DNA from: Calvatia gigantea
Taxonomy: Eukaryota > Basidiomycota > Agaricomycetes > Agaricales > Lycoperdaceae
DNA: 64,000 bases
Direction: 5' to 3'
Assembly (NCBI GenBank): GCA_025093985.1
Contig: JACAAK010000021.1
Location: 1-64,000 of the forward strand
The position numbers were made by a program, and so were the translations under genes. Shown here one piece after another: positions 1-9,876 of the stretch; positions within the stretch are counted from its first letter, which is position 1; every line of letters starts with the position of its first letter. The notes below the pieces were generated by a model. It searched no databases and was not told the DNA's origin. It was given only the letters and a program-made list of their open reading frames with translations.

Positions 1-847
1 CAATTGGTAAAGTGACCGCGCGCGATACTTGTCGCCCGGACAATCTTAGTATCCTGCCTTTTATAATGTGGACCCCCTGCTGTGCTGTGCCTATCCCCTC
101 TTACGCTCTTTGTCATGACGAAATGGCTGGACTCTTTTTCGCTTTTTCATGTTATTTACCCCTTCCGCCCGGTACATGGGTTTCCTTTTGCCCTAGGTTC
201 CGTTATTGTTTGCCTCGTTTGGCGCTTGGTACGCATGCTCTGCTGCCGGCTATTTATTGTGCCTATATACACATTGCCTTTTTAGTGAAGTTTTATTCAT
301 TTGTGTTTTGTTCGTTTCGTGACGTCCAGCTGGTCTTAATTAGATTTGGATAGACCTTGTGGTTGTTCAACTTCAACTTCTGTCTGATGGAATGAATCTC
401 GTGCCTGGGGATCCTTTTCCGTATCTTTGTTTCTATATTCTTTAGGCTTGTCTTTGTTTTGGCATATATCTGTTTTGTGTATTGGTTGATATGATAGGAT
501 GCACATACAAATACACATGACAGAGATATAAGCTGGATGAAATGTCTACAATATAGAACTAGAACAATGAACATGTTTTTTGCCAATGGGTACTTGTACT
601 ACAGGGACATATCCCCATCTTATAATTGGATGGGCTAGTTTCTAATATGTGGGACTGCTGACTACCTTCTATGGTAGACAAATGTTATGTGCACAGTTAC
701 CTCCAGGGGTGATCATGACCAAAGGGCATCTATACAGACTTATTCCCAATGATATTTACAAGTGGTCCTAAGGGTATTGGCTGTCTATACAGACTTGGAC
801 CATACTTAGGATCTGAGGGTGGATAAGAGATGAGGAGATAAGAGGCT
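1..847. other. Unassigned leading sequence
   Basis: No LTR, PBS, transposase or reverse transcriptase signature is visible here. A 113-codon plus-strand frame (12-353) is rich in Cys, Pro and aromatic residues and resembles nothing I recognise. Bases 1-300 are richer in CpG than the AT-rich stretch that follows, so the two halves may differ in origin. A short direct repeat, CTATACAGACTT, occurs near 731 and 783. This is the only part of the window not clearly derived from a transposon, but no gene can be supported in it. Confidence 0.5.
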
Positions 848-852
848 GTAGC

Positions 853-1472
853 TGTTACAGCCTTAGTCTGATGAGACCTCAGGTTGCAACTTAGGCTAAG
901 ACTTGAGGGTAAGTAAGGGGGAAAGAACCAGATGATTAAGCATACCAAATACAGGTAGGGGTATGTACACTTATATACAGGAAGTCATCCAGTTGAATGG
1001 ATGGAGCTACTATTGTTGTGGATTTTACTGTCTTCACTGCATCACTGTGCCTGCCTCCTAACTCTGTATCTACCATGTACCTGTTTCACCTATTCTAGTG
1101 CCAGCAATCTCTGAGTACTGACTCACATACTACTGTGCCATAGTAATTGGACATTTCATGTAGTATCTCCATCCATTCAACTGGATGACTCTCTCTGTAT
1201 TTAAGCATACATACACCTCTCTGTATTCAGTACACTTAACCATCTCTAATTCTTCTCCCCTTACTTGCCCTCAAGTCTTAGCCAAGTGCAACCTGAGGTT
1301 CCATTAGACTAAGGTCATAACAACTATGTAAAATGTCCAATAGTAAAGGCACAGTAGTACATGAGTCAATACTCAGAGATCACTGGGCAGGAATAGGTGA
1401 AACAGTTACATAGATGGACATGGAGAATAAATGAAGGTAATGATGCAACAGGACCAGCAGGAAACTACAACA
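853..1472 (-). repeat. 3' LTR of element A, split by a solo LTR
   Basis: The LTR proper is 853-1013 plus 1328-1472, about 306 bases once the insert is removed. It matches the uninterrupted 7015-7320 LTR base for base over most of its length, including the string GAGCTACTATGTAAAATG that the insert splits. The polypurine tract of the minus strand lies immediately right of it (about 1473-1483, CCCCC on the plus strand). Confidence 0.92.
1014..1322 (+). repeat. Solo LTR of the A family nested in element A's 3' LTR
   Basis: This 309-base copy is in the opposite orientation to its host LTR, starting TGTTGTGGAT and ending GGTCATAACA. It is flanked by ACTAT at 1009-1013 and 1323-1327. The intact sister LTR at 7015-7320 shows the empty site. 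It has a TATA-like TATTTAAG at 1198-1205 and the self-priming string ACACTTAACCA at 1232-1242. No internal sequence remains, so it probably arose by LTR-LTR recombination. Confidence 0.94.
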
Positions 1473-1491
1473 TTACCCCCCCAGTTTAGCT

Positions 1492-1742
1492 TCATGCCTC
1501 AGGAAGCTCATTGAAGTCACCACACACCATGGCCATGGTGAGGGCTTTCTTGGTAATACCTATGAGGTATTTTCCATCATTGGATCACACAAAGAAAACA
1601 GGCAAGTGGCTTCAGCCATCTTGACAGATAGGGACTGGGACTCCTTGGTAGGGGAATTTGGTGGTCATGGAATCCTCCCAATAGTTCCTGATTATTGAGT
1701 TCCAATAGTGTTGGTCATGCTCTTGACCAGGCAGTACAGTGT
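1492..1742 (-). pseudogene. ORF3 C-terminal remnant of element A
   Basis: The minus-strand reading ends with TGA at 1492-1494, shortly before the polypurine tract. It encodes the same C-terminal segment as the ORF3 copies in C, E and F: an aromatic block around YW..IV.NY, then a segment ending near NSG.YLIG.TKKALA and DFN.LP. The upstream part was lost where the Copia LTR begins at 1743. Its function is unknown. The evidence for identity is collinearity with the other ORF3 copies and its position next to the LTR. Confidence 0.75.
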
Positions 1743-2147
1743 TGTTGAATCTCGATCTGTACCACTACATTGGTTCAGTCTATTTATAGCTGAAATGGAT
1801 TCTTGAGTACTTCACTCTTGAAGTGAGATAATGGACTACAGACACAGTACTAGACCACACTCTAGGTTGCTGGTTACATGGTCTATTAGATACATGTGTA
1901 GTATGCATTATGCTCTGTATATGCTACTGGCAGATAAGACCTTACCTGAATAGGTAGAATGGTGCACAGACCAGAGACATTAGATATATAAGCTCTATGT
2001 AGTATGCATACATTTCTTAGACAATTAAGTCTTTCTTTACTTAACTCTACTACTCTTAGCAACTACTAGCAGCATCTCTCAACATTTCCAGTGAGTATGA
2101 CTACCCTCCACCACTAGCATAGCTACTGTGGTATACTCATCTCAACA
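1743..2147 (+). repeat. Copia 5' LTR
   Basis: 405 bases starting TGTTGAATCT and ending CATCTCAACA, giving the short inverted terminal pair TGTTGA/TCAACA. A TATATAAG box lies near 1984-1991. The end is fixed by the PBS that follows directly. It does not match the LTR of Copia J elsewhere in the window, so it is another family. Confidence 0.85.
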
Positions 2148-2159
2148 GGTTATGGGCCC
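2148..2159 (+). promoter_or_regulatory. Copia primer-binding site (initiator tRNA-Met half)
   Basis: GGTTATGGGCCC starts directly after the LTR. As established knowledge, Drosophila copia has this same string after its LTR and is primed by a cleaved 5' half of initiator tRNA-Met. The identical string follows the LTR of Copia J at 48097. Confidence 0.85.
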
Positions 2160-2310
2160 TGACTACTGCTCACTCAGACCATGTTTAGTGATGCTGGTAG
2201 AGTGTAGGAGGCTACAGTCATATGCAACCTGGGAGATGGTGGTCCTATGGTCCACTTGATCCCTTGTCTGTCCCATGTTGTGATGCGTGCACTACACACA
2301 GTAGTCTTAC

Positions 2311-3843
2311 ATGATGCTAATGTGTGTTTACCCATTCTTAAATATGTCTAAGCTGAACTCTGCTCTGCTGGGGTTTGTTCAAACTCCTAGCAGACAGCTT
2401 CCCATCCTCTCTGGGATAGGTAATTATACCATTTGGTCCCTTCACCTTCACTCTGCACTTATGTGCATTTCCTTAAATGATTGTTCCTGGACCAGATGGG
2501 ATTTCTCTGGGGCTCCTGTGGAACTGCCATAGTATGAGCAGTTGTATGGTCCTGACCATCCCACAGTTGCAGTGACTGCCACTTTGCTGGCCTGTCCATC
2601 ATATCTAGGATCTCTGATCCCAATGACTGCAGATAAGTGCCACAGTGTCAGTATGGCTAACAACCTCTGGATGTGTACACTTGGGTTGATTGAGAGTACT
2701 CTCCCCAATAGCATACTGAAGTACTTTGCTTGTATTCTCTGGTCCCAGTTAGCCAGCTCTTATGGCTTACCTAGGCCAGCACAGGTCTACAATGAATTCA
2801 TTTGTGCAATTATGTTTGAAATTCCGCTCGGTGGTGATCCCTTGCTCAAGATAAGTGAGCTCCAGCAGATCTTCAGACAGCTTGATGCCATGGATAGTGG
2901 CATTGCCCCAGAGATCAAAACCATGATCCTTCTCCACTTCCTCCACCCATCTTTGAGCCATATAGCTCAGACACTCCTCACTTCAAACATGTCACTTCAT
3001 GAGCTGACGTGGGACAAGGCCTGAAGTGGCATTATTGCTGCTTATGTATTGAACCAGACCACCCACACACAACAAGTGCACTTCACTCCATATGAAGGAG
3101 GTGGGCAGCAACAGCAGCAGTGCAACCAGCAATAGGGTAGACAGTGGCTGCAAGGCCAACAGCAACCCTTGGGGTCTAAAAAGCCCCAGCAGCAGCAGCA
3201 GCAGTAGTAGTAGAAGCCCTCTGGTGGTGGTGGCAAGGATAAGAAATGTTGATGGTGTCCTTGTGGCAAGGGGAAGGGAAAGGGAAAGGAGGGTGTGCAG
3301 GCTCATGCTGCCACCTCCAGTTATATTCAGGATGTGGATTTTGCATTGCAGGCTCAAAATAAGCTGCTACAAGCCACTCGTACTCTCATGGAGGAAGCAT
3401 GTCAAGCCAAGATGTCTCCTGCTTCTTCCAGATCTGCTACCACAGACAGCAATGCCACTCCACTTGCATCGCACATTGCTGTACCTGAGCCCAAGAACCA
3501 TCACTGACCTTCAGTGAAAGCTAAGGTCACCACACTGAAGAAATAGGACGAATGTCTCAAAGCCACTTCTTCATCAGGCAAAAGTTTAGAGGAGATGTGG
3601 AAGAAATTCAATTTGATGGAAGCTGACACCCCAATGGGCCCTGTTGCACTGTCAACTATCATGAGAGAGGAAGATGTGATTACATGGCTAGCACCAAAGG
3701 TTTTGGAGTCTATCCTAGAGTCCGTCCTCATAGACAGTGACTCAAACACTGACTATGGTTCTGATGGAGGGTGTGGGTCAGTAACTTCATTTGACTACTT
3801 CTCTTTTGAAGATACTGATGAAGATGTACAGTCCTGTCAATAG
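2311..3843 (+). pseudogene. Copia gag remnant
   Basis: A decayed plus-strand coding region following the PBS. The early part contains GNYTIWSLHLHSAL, the usual Copia Gag opening of the type L.G.NY..W...L. Residues encoded around 2820-3020 (a helical stretch with LLKISELQQIF and the segment HFLHPSLSHIAQTLL) fit the middle of Copia Gag (UBN2/retrotran_gag type). It is split by several stops and frame changes. A CAG/TAG repeat tract (about 3186-3215) lies within it, so the poly-Gln tract has partly turned into stops. A basic Gly/Lys stretch follows near 3270. The end at 3843 is a stop and may not be the true Gag limit. Confidence 0.7.
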
Positions 3844-4212
3844 ATGGAACAGGGTGATCCAGATACAGGGTCTATCTACCTCAGAGTGGGATACCTTGGA
3901 AATTCTGTGGATAAGCTAGAATGAAGAGGTGGCTGCTGAAGTAGATGGCATGGCACCTATGCAGATGTAGCTGCACATCCGCTGCCTGTAGGACTACATC
4001 ATAGGCATCATTGTACAGACTTTGTGAATTGTAATACATGCTGGAAGTGCACTAGTAGTGCTTCAACTTCTTCTTATTCTGCTAGTGTGACTAAGCTGGA
4101 AAGTAAGATGCTTCTGCTGATTACACATTAGTATTCTGATAATGAAAAGGTCTACTTAAGAGCAGAGTGTGAAATACTTAATTCACTAGAGATATATCAT
4201 ATCTGTGATCTC

Positions 4213-4650
4213 ATGAAGTACTTAGTGTGTCAGAAGGAAGTGAATAAACACATTACGAAAGATGTAGATTGGCTCCTAGATTTAGGAGCATCATACTATA
4301 TTACTGGCTATCTCTCCAATTTTGCAGAAATTAAGATAGGCCACTTCAGCATAATTCAAGCTGCTGGCAACTGGAACTATGAAATGACAGGATGAGGATC
4401 TGTCATCTTTCAGCATGACATAATAGATGGGGGCAAAACCAGAAGCACTACTTCACATATTGTGCTGGTTTTTTATATCAAGGAAATAACAGAACAGTTA
4501 ATGTCCTCAGGCCAGATCCTTCAGACTGGACATACCCTAGAGGCAACTGTGGATGGGACTACCATCTGTGATAAGTCAGGACAAGCTGTATTGTCTGCCT
4601 GGCCTCATCAGTTGTTTAAAAACAACATACATATGGTGCACACATATGTA
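4213..4650 (+). pseudogene. Copia protease and start of the integrase linker, truncated
   Basis: Around 4267-4310 the plus strand encodes DWLLDLGASYYITG, matching the Copia aspartic protease motif W..D.GA..H.T; the catalytic DSGA or DTGA appears here as DLGA. The next 300 bases encode the beta-rich region that normally leads to the integrase zinc finger, with stops. The reading ends at the junction with minus-strand Gypsy DNA near 4650. The missing Ser/Thr next to the catalytic Asp would already inactivate the enzyme. Confidence 0.75.
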
Positions 4651-5781
4651 GTTCACAATATCTCCATTTTGTAGTAGGTCACAAAATATGCTTGTCATCA
4701 TGTGGGAGAATGTTCCAGGTGAGTTGCTTAAGCCAAAGTACATGACTGTGGGTTTGAAGAGTATTTCATTGGTAAGGAATGTGGCCTTCCATTCATCTCC
4801 TTCCTTGATCCTGACATTGTTGTATCCCCAAATAATGTCTAACTTGTTGAAGTATTTGGCTTTTTCCAGTTTGTCAATGACTTCTCTGATTCTTGGTAGT
4901 GGGGTTTTATCTTTGACTACCATGTCATTCAGTTGTTGGTAGTCCTGGATCAGCCTTTTTGGACCTGTCTTTCTTTGGAATGAAGAAGGTGGGGGCTGCA
5001 TATAGTGACTTTGATGGTCTTATTCATTCTGATTCAAGATTTTCTTTGATGAATGCTTGAAGTTTGTCTTGCTCCTTGACTGTCATGTTATATATACCAG
5101 CATTTATTTCTTTTGGGGCATCATCTGTCAGAACTATTTTGTGGTCCCATTCTGTTCATTCTGGGAGCTTGTCAAATGTCATTTTATTGAACAAGTGTGT
5201 GAATAGTTGGATGTAGTCTGGTAGGTCCTCTGGTTTGGTTGGGTCTGGCTTGTTTTCTTCCTCCTATAGGTCTTTGGTAATAGTCATGCTTCAGATTTTA
5301 TTGGTGATGCGAATGTTTTGGTGTGGAAATTGACAGGTTGATGGGCATCAGGTGAACTTGGTTTCTCCTGAGTTCCAATCTACTTCTAGATTGTGTTTAA
5401 CTAGCCAATCATGTCCTAGGAACACTTCTGCTCTGTCCTATAGCTGTATGACAGATGCTTTGATTTTTTTGTTGTATCTCTGGATATCCATTTCAATTGT
5501 TGCCATTTCAGTTACTTTTCCTCACTGATTCAGTGTTCTGTCTGCATTTAGTACCAGAACTTCTTGTTCTAATTTCCTTGTGGAGATACTTTCTTCATCA
5601 ACTAGTTTTTTGCTGATACTGCTGGTAGTGCACCTAGAGTTAATGATTGTATTTACTGTGATCATTTTTCCTTTTGTTTGGATTTTTCCTTTCAGGTTTG
5701 GTTTGCACTTTCATTTCTGAGAAATCATGTAGAATTTGTCTAATATCCTAGATACAAGTTTCTTGACTCTCAAGGCAGTAC
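4651..5781 (-). pseudogene. Gypsy pol of element A: protease and RT fingers/palm, truncated
   Basis: Read leftward, this is the -1 frame after gag. Protease is encoded about 5650-5400 and RT from about 5040. RT shows RLIQDYQQLND, PLPRIREVIDKLEKAKYFNKLD and FGLSNSPGTFS, the usual Gypsy RT blocks. It stops after GDIVNY, just before the catalytic YMDD block, where Copia sequence takes over. In-frame stops include TGA at the LPE-stop-TEWD position, which is also a stop in C, E and H. Confidence 0.85.
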
Positions 5782-6936
5782 CTACTCAGAGTCTTCAGGA
5801 AAATCCTTTTTCTCCTCTGGTTTAGCTTCTTTTACTTCTTGGATTTGTACTTTCTTGGATATAGTGTAGGCCTTGGCAATATGGCTAGTCTTGCCACAGT
5901 TATAGCAAGTTAGCCCCTTGGGTTTCTTGTAGTCCTTGGCTATATGTCTGAAGATGCCACAATTGTAGCACTTGAGTTCTCCTTTTGTGTTAAAGACATG
6001 GCACCTGCTTCCTATCTCCATAAGTTCTCCCATTCCTCTATATGTGGTTTCTGTGCTAGTCTTTTTGTCTCTGCAGTATTCTGATGCCTCATACCCTTGT
6101 CCAATAAAGAGTATTGCTTCTTTCCATTCTGCATAAGTGTCTGGTCTGGCAATGGATGAGTATCCTGTGATTGTGTGAATGATGTCTTGTTGGGCATTTT
6201 TTTTGAGTAAGAACATGGTGTGTTTGCTGTTAGTCTTGGCTTTACTTTTTAGTACTTCAAATTTGATGAGGTAGTCAGCAGTATTTCAGTTTCCTTGTTT
6301 GAATTTCTCAATTTGCCATTCTACCTTGCTGTTTGATACATCATCTGAGAAAGTTTTCCTGAAATCTTCTGAAAACACCTTCCAGTCAATTGAGTCTTCT
6401 CCTTCTAAGATTTACAGTGCTTTCATAGCCACATAGGCTTCTGCTGTTCCTCCTCACAGTCTGGCTAAGACTGCTATGGCCTTGTCATCAGCCATGCTGA
6501 TTTTATTGAATTTCATGAAAAGCATCATGGCTCTCTACCAGTTGTCAAATTTGGAGTGGATGCTATCAAAGAATCCAGAGTCTGGCACTAGGCCTTTTCC
6601 ACTGGAAACTGGTGCAGGTACTACAGTATTGTTGGTCATGTTTGAGTCAATGTCTAAGCTTGATTCCAATTCAGTTTCATCTAAGTCAGATTCCTCTTGT
6701 TCTTGTATTGGGTTCTCCTGATGCACTAACTCTTCTTCTGCTAAGTCAAGTTTATTTAGAAGCTCTAATAGTACTTCTTCTCCTGTTGGGTTTGCCCTAG
6801 GTTCATCATGTATTTGTTCTTCTGGTTCAGCAGGTACTTCGGGGTTCCCTGTTTCTTCTTTATCTGATGTTTCTGATTTATCATCTATGACTTTGAGGTT
6901 TAGTTCTCTATATTCATCTGGGTTCAAGCTTATATA
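5782..6936 (-). pseudogene. Gypsy gag of element A
   Basis: The reading is collinear with gag of E and H over its whole length. The order is an acidic N-terminal region, a W-rich capsid-like core (F..W.RAM.LFMKFNKI), then two zinc knuckles near the C-terminus (CYNCGIFRHIAKDY and CYNCGKTSHIAKAY). In both knuckles the last Cys has become Tyr. The expected ATG is ATA (ATATAAGC where E has ATATGAGC), so the start codon itself is lost by G to A. It ends with TAG, and pol follows in the -1 frame. Confidence 0.88.
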
Positions 6937-7001
6937 CTAGCTCTTGGGTTCATTGTTTGTTCAGGTCTATTTCAACCTACTCCTTGCAAGGTGAGATGGG
7001 G

Positions 7002-7012
7002 ATGCTTAACCA
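7002..7012 (-). promoter_or_regulatory. Primer-binding site of element A (putative self-priming)
   Basis: The minus strand reads TGGTTAAGCAT two bases after the 5' LTR. It complements the A-family LTR string ACGCTTAACCA (or its CpG-decayed forms). The LTR of this copy carries ACACTTAACCA, so this copy pairs at 9 of 11 positions. See the findings for the geometry. Confidence 0.7.
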
Positions 7013-7014
7013 AA

Positions 7015-7320
7015 TGTTACAGCCTTAGTCTGACAAAACCTCAGGTTGCAACTTAGGCTAAGACTTGAGGGCAAGTAAGGGGGGAAGAACCAGGTGGTTA
7101 AGTGTACTGAATACAGATAAGGGTATATACACTTATATACAGGAAGTCATCCAGTTGAATGGATGGAGCTACTATGTAAAATGTCCAATAGTAAAGGCAC
7201 AGTAGTACATGAGTCAATACTTGGAGATTGCTAGGCAGGAATAGGTGAAACAGTTACATAGATGGACATGGAGAATGAATGAAGGTAATGATGTGACAGG
7301 ACTGGCAGGAAACCACAACA
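7015..7320 (-). repeat. 5' LTR of element A
   Basis: 306 bases, TGTTACAGCC to CCACAACA, followed by the duplication GTAGC. It is uninterrupted, so it shows the empty site of the solo LTR at 1014-1322. On the minus strand the TATA-like TATATAAG precedes ACACTTAACCA (complement of 7095-7105). Confidence 0.93.
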
Positions 7321-7354
7321 GTAGCCAGTTCAAACTAAAGAATACATTGAGTAT

Positions 7355-8346
7355 CTACAGTAGTAATCAAAAGTATAGTATTTCCCTTTGTCACACATCA
7401 TCTTATGGAGTGCTTTTTTAAATGCCACAATCTTTCTATATAAAATATTAGACCTCCTAGCTACAATGCAGTATAGTTAAGATTTTTATCAGATTACACA
7501 TGAGTTCATAAGATGGGAAATAAAAAAGGGTGTATTTTTTAGCTTAGGAACTACTAGGCCCAAGGATCTAAAAATATTTGAGGGAATAGTCCTTGAGAAT
7601 GATATAAAGTTCTATTTTACAGAATAAAAATTGGTAGAGTGGTTTCAGAGATAATTGGGCCTAAAGTTGCTAAAAATTGCTTTTTTTGGCTATTTTTCAC
7701 AGATCTTAGTCATTTTTGACAACTTTAAGCCCAATTATCTCCTAAGCCACTCCACCAATTTTTATTCTGTAAAGTAGAACTTCATATGATTCCCAAGGAC
7801 TATTCCCTCAAATATTTTTAGATCTTTGGGCCTAGTGTGTTACGACCTTAGTCCGATAAGACCTCAGGTTGCAGCTTGGGCTAAGTCTTGAGGGTGAGTA
7901 AGGGGAGAAGAACTGGAGTGGTTAAGCATACCGAATACATGAGTATGTATGTACACTTAAGTACTATGAGAGCATCCAGTTGAATGGATGGGGAACTACA
8001 TGAAATGTCCAATAGGGATGGCATTGTAGCTAGTCAGAGTCATACTTGGAGATCGCTCAATAGGAAATAGCTGAAACAGGTACACAGGAGATAGGAATGT
8101 AGACGAATAAAGAACGCGATATGATCAGTGAAAGTTCACAACATAGTGGTTCCTGAGCTGAAAAACATATCCTTCTTTATTTCTCATCTTATGAACTCAT
8201 GTATAATATGATAAGAGTTTTAACTATCTTAGCCTATAGCCAGAAAGGTCTAGTATTTTTAGAAAAAGAGTTCATGGTGTTTGATGAAGTATTACATAAG
8301 GTGATAAGTGTCAAAGAGGGTGCAATACTTTTGATTGCTACTGTAA
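7355..8346. repeat. Long fold-back (inverted repeat) element
   Basis: Two arms of about 325 bases (7355-7679 and 7711-8346, the latter holding a 306-base solo LTR) are reverse complements of each other with moderate divergence, and the loop is about 31 bases. Well-paired blocks include GGGAATAGTCC against GGACTATTCCC, TTTTTATTCTGTA against TACAGAATAAAAA, and CATCTTATGAACTCATG against its complement in the left arm. No transposase is encoded. It could be a fold-back/MITE-type element or two inverted copies of an unknown repeat. The outer limits are approximate, and no terminal duplication was identified. Confidence 0.8.
7838..8143 (-). repeat. Solo LTR of the A family in the fold-back's right arm
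   Basis: 306 bases, TGTTACGACC to TTCACAACA, with TAGTG at 7833-7837 and 8144-8148. Removing the LTR and one TAGTG restores pairing of the right arm with the left arm, which confirms the insertion. Confidence 0.94.
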
Positions 8347-8638
8347 CTAGCTATTTATACAGTCCAATAAAAGTACAAAAGGAGGAACAGAAACTAGGTA
8401 AATAGAGTATGTGTTGAACATAAACTGTAAAGATTAAAAGACTAAAAGAGTGGAAGGAGACAAGTACAAGCCAAGAGACCAAAAAGGAAACAAAAGAGGA
8501 GAAACTAGAGTATACACATGTTAGTTAAATAAATGGAGGACTAAAGGAGTAGACCATTTATAAATGGGAAACTAGTTATAAGAAAGTCATAATATAATCC
8601 CCTACTAAGGTACATAGTCTCTATTTACTTAGCAGAAA
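8347..8638. other. AT-rich stretch without a recognised gene
   Basis: Purine-rich on the plus strand, with repeated AAAAG and GGAGA runs. On the minus strand it lies downstream of the G-family gag remnant and contains AGGGGAT, which could be part of a polypurine tract. It may therefore be the 3' part of that element, but no LTR match was found. Confidence 0.35.
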
Positions 8639-9149
8639 TCACTGAGAAATCATTAGGAATACCATTGTCAGCCATGTCCATATAGTCATCAAACAACTTT
8701 GATATTTGCTAATGGCACTTATTTTGGCTTCTTTTTTTATGAAAGTGATATAGTTGGGACAGTGCTTTTGATAGTGTTGGGCAGCAATAGTATTATAGTT
8801 GCAATAGTAGTAGAGGTTACATGTATAGGTGTAATGACCTGTGGCAAATTTCTTGTAAGCTTTGTAGGCTTGATTTGGGCATTTGGAGGTGTAATGTCTG
8901 AGGAAAAGTTTCTTAAGCATGTTGTTATGTATGTTACCTTACTTTGCAACCAGGGCTGGATTGTCTCCACTCAGGGAGAGGTTCAACACTATAGCCCAGG
9001 AGTGTACAACAAGTCTCAAAAACTTCTGTGCAGACTTTGGATCGCTCCCTTGAGTAGAAGCTTGCACTTGTCTGAGAAGTCCAAGTTAAATGTCACTGCA
9101 GTCCCCAAGGTTGTTAACCTTGTAGCAGATGAGTGAAGATAAAGAAGCT
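8639..9149 (-). pseudogene. G-family LTR element: gag remnant
   Basis: This follows the minus-strand LTR at 9150-9532, in the position expected for the leader and gag. The minus strand encodes a region with GHYTYTC and QHYQKHCPNY, spaced like two CCHC zinc knuckles in which several Cys positions read Tyr (TGT to TAT, G to A). The start and much of the reading frame are broken. The first part is homologous to 33333-33555 inside element F. No pol follows, so this is a fragment or a non-autonomous element. Confidence 0.55.
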
Positions 9150-9532
9150 TGTTACTAGAATAACCTAAGGTAATACAAGGTACTACTTAAGGTTTATATA
9201 CTAGCTACACATAAGAGATGGGAAATTATGTAGTAAAGAAAGATGAGTCAATGAGAGACTGCTATGGGTTAATTGGTAATTTACAGAGTTATAGGGATGA
9301 GTAAAAGAAGTGGTGTGAGTCATAAAGAAGATAGTGATGAGTAAATAGAAGTCCAATGAAGGTGGAACAGAAACATGATTCAAAACAAATCATAAGAAGC
9401 AAAAGATAGAAGTATATATGGTAATAAATAAAGAATGGACTGGGGTATAGGAAAGAAAAGAAAACAGAAAGTCTAAAAAAGGAAGTTAATATGTTAGTAG
9501 GGAGAGTCCAGGAGTGTGGTAAGTTTGTAACA
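9150..9532 (-). repeat. G-family LTR
   Basis: 383 bases with the terminal pair TGTTAC/GTAACA; the plus strand starts TGTTACTAGA and ends GTTTGTAACA. It aligns to 32958-33332 in the opposite orientation, including TAGTATATAAACCTTAAG (TATA box) and the AGTAACA end. The partner LTR is not present. Confidence 0.8.
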
Positions 9533-9554
9533 AGTCTCCCATTGACTCATACTC
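9533..9554 (+). repeat. Scrap of a G-family LTR in plus orientation
   Basis: AGTCTCCCATTGACTCATAC matches the G-family LTR near 33221-33240 in the same orientation. It abuts the LTR of element C, so C seems to have inserted into an older G-family LTR. The remainder of that LTR is not visible here. Confidence 0.6.
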
Positions 9555-9858
9555 TGTTATGACCTTAGTTTGAGTTTACCTCAGGTTGCAACTTAGGCTA
9601 AGACTTGAGGGTGAGTAAGGGGAGAGGAACAAAGGTGGTTAAGTGTACCGAATACAGGGGAAGTATGTATGCTTAAATACAAGAGGCATCTAGTTGAATG
9701 GATAGAGCTAGCTATCTAAAATGTCTGATGATAATAGTGTGATAGATGTATGAGTCATTACTCAGAGATCACTAGGACGTTAATAGATGAAACAGATATA
9801 TATATGATAGAATGAAGAAAACTGTAGAGCAGTGATGGAAATGGTGAAGATCACAACA
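9555..9858 (-). repeat. 3' LTR of element C
   Basis: 304 bases, TGTTATGACC to TCACAACA, preceded by TACTC (9550-9554), the probable left target duplication. The polypurine tract appears as ATACCCCC just to its right. Confidence 0.9.
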
Positions 9859-9876
9859 ATACCCCCTGATTAGGCT

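Larger units (their letters stand above)
1743..4650 (+). mobile_element. 5' half of a Copia retrotransposon inside element A
   Basis: It begins with a complete LTR (1743-2147) and a copia-type PBS, runs plus-strand through gag and the protease, and stops abruptly near 4650. There minus-strand Gypsy RT resumes. No integrase, RT, RNase H or right LTR of this Copia is present. The left junction lies inside Gypsy ORF3 and the right junction inside Gypsy RT, so the deletion or recombination removed both Copia 3' DNA and several kilobases of Gypsy pol. The right breakpoint is placed only to within a few bases. Confidence 0.82.
853..7320 (-). mobile_element. Element A: Gypsy chromovirus, minus strand, internally replaced by Copia DNA
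   Basis: Both ends are LTRs of the same family (853-1472 and 7015-7320), beginning TGTTACAGCC and ending ACAACA. They are flanked by the 5-base duplication GTAGC at 848-852 and 7321-7325, which fixes the insertion limits. Reading leftward on the minus strand the order is 5' LTR, PBS, gag (6936-5782), protease and part of RT (to about 4651). A foreign Copia segment then takes the place of RNase H, integrase and the chromodomain, followed by the tail of ORF3 and the 3' LTR. The element cannot be autonomous. All reading frames carry stops. Confidence 0.93.

Noticed and set aside
12..353. 113-codon frame at the window start as a host gene
   Set aside because: No recognisable motif, no supported exon structure and no homology to anything I know.
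2992..3357. Leu-rich minus-strand frame resembling a signal peptide or membrane protein
   Set aside because: It is the complement of the CAG/TAG repeat within the Copia gag remnant.
7002..7012. Ordinary tRNA primer for the A family
   Set aside because: The site starts with TGG, so a tRNA ending in CCA could fit, but the implied acceptor end is unusual and the exact complement exists in the LTR at the transcript-start position. Kept only as an alternative.
8699..9136. 145-codon hydrophobic plus-strand frame
   Set aside because: It is the antisense of the G-family gag remnant, whose minus strand carries the zinc-knuckle pattern.
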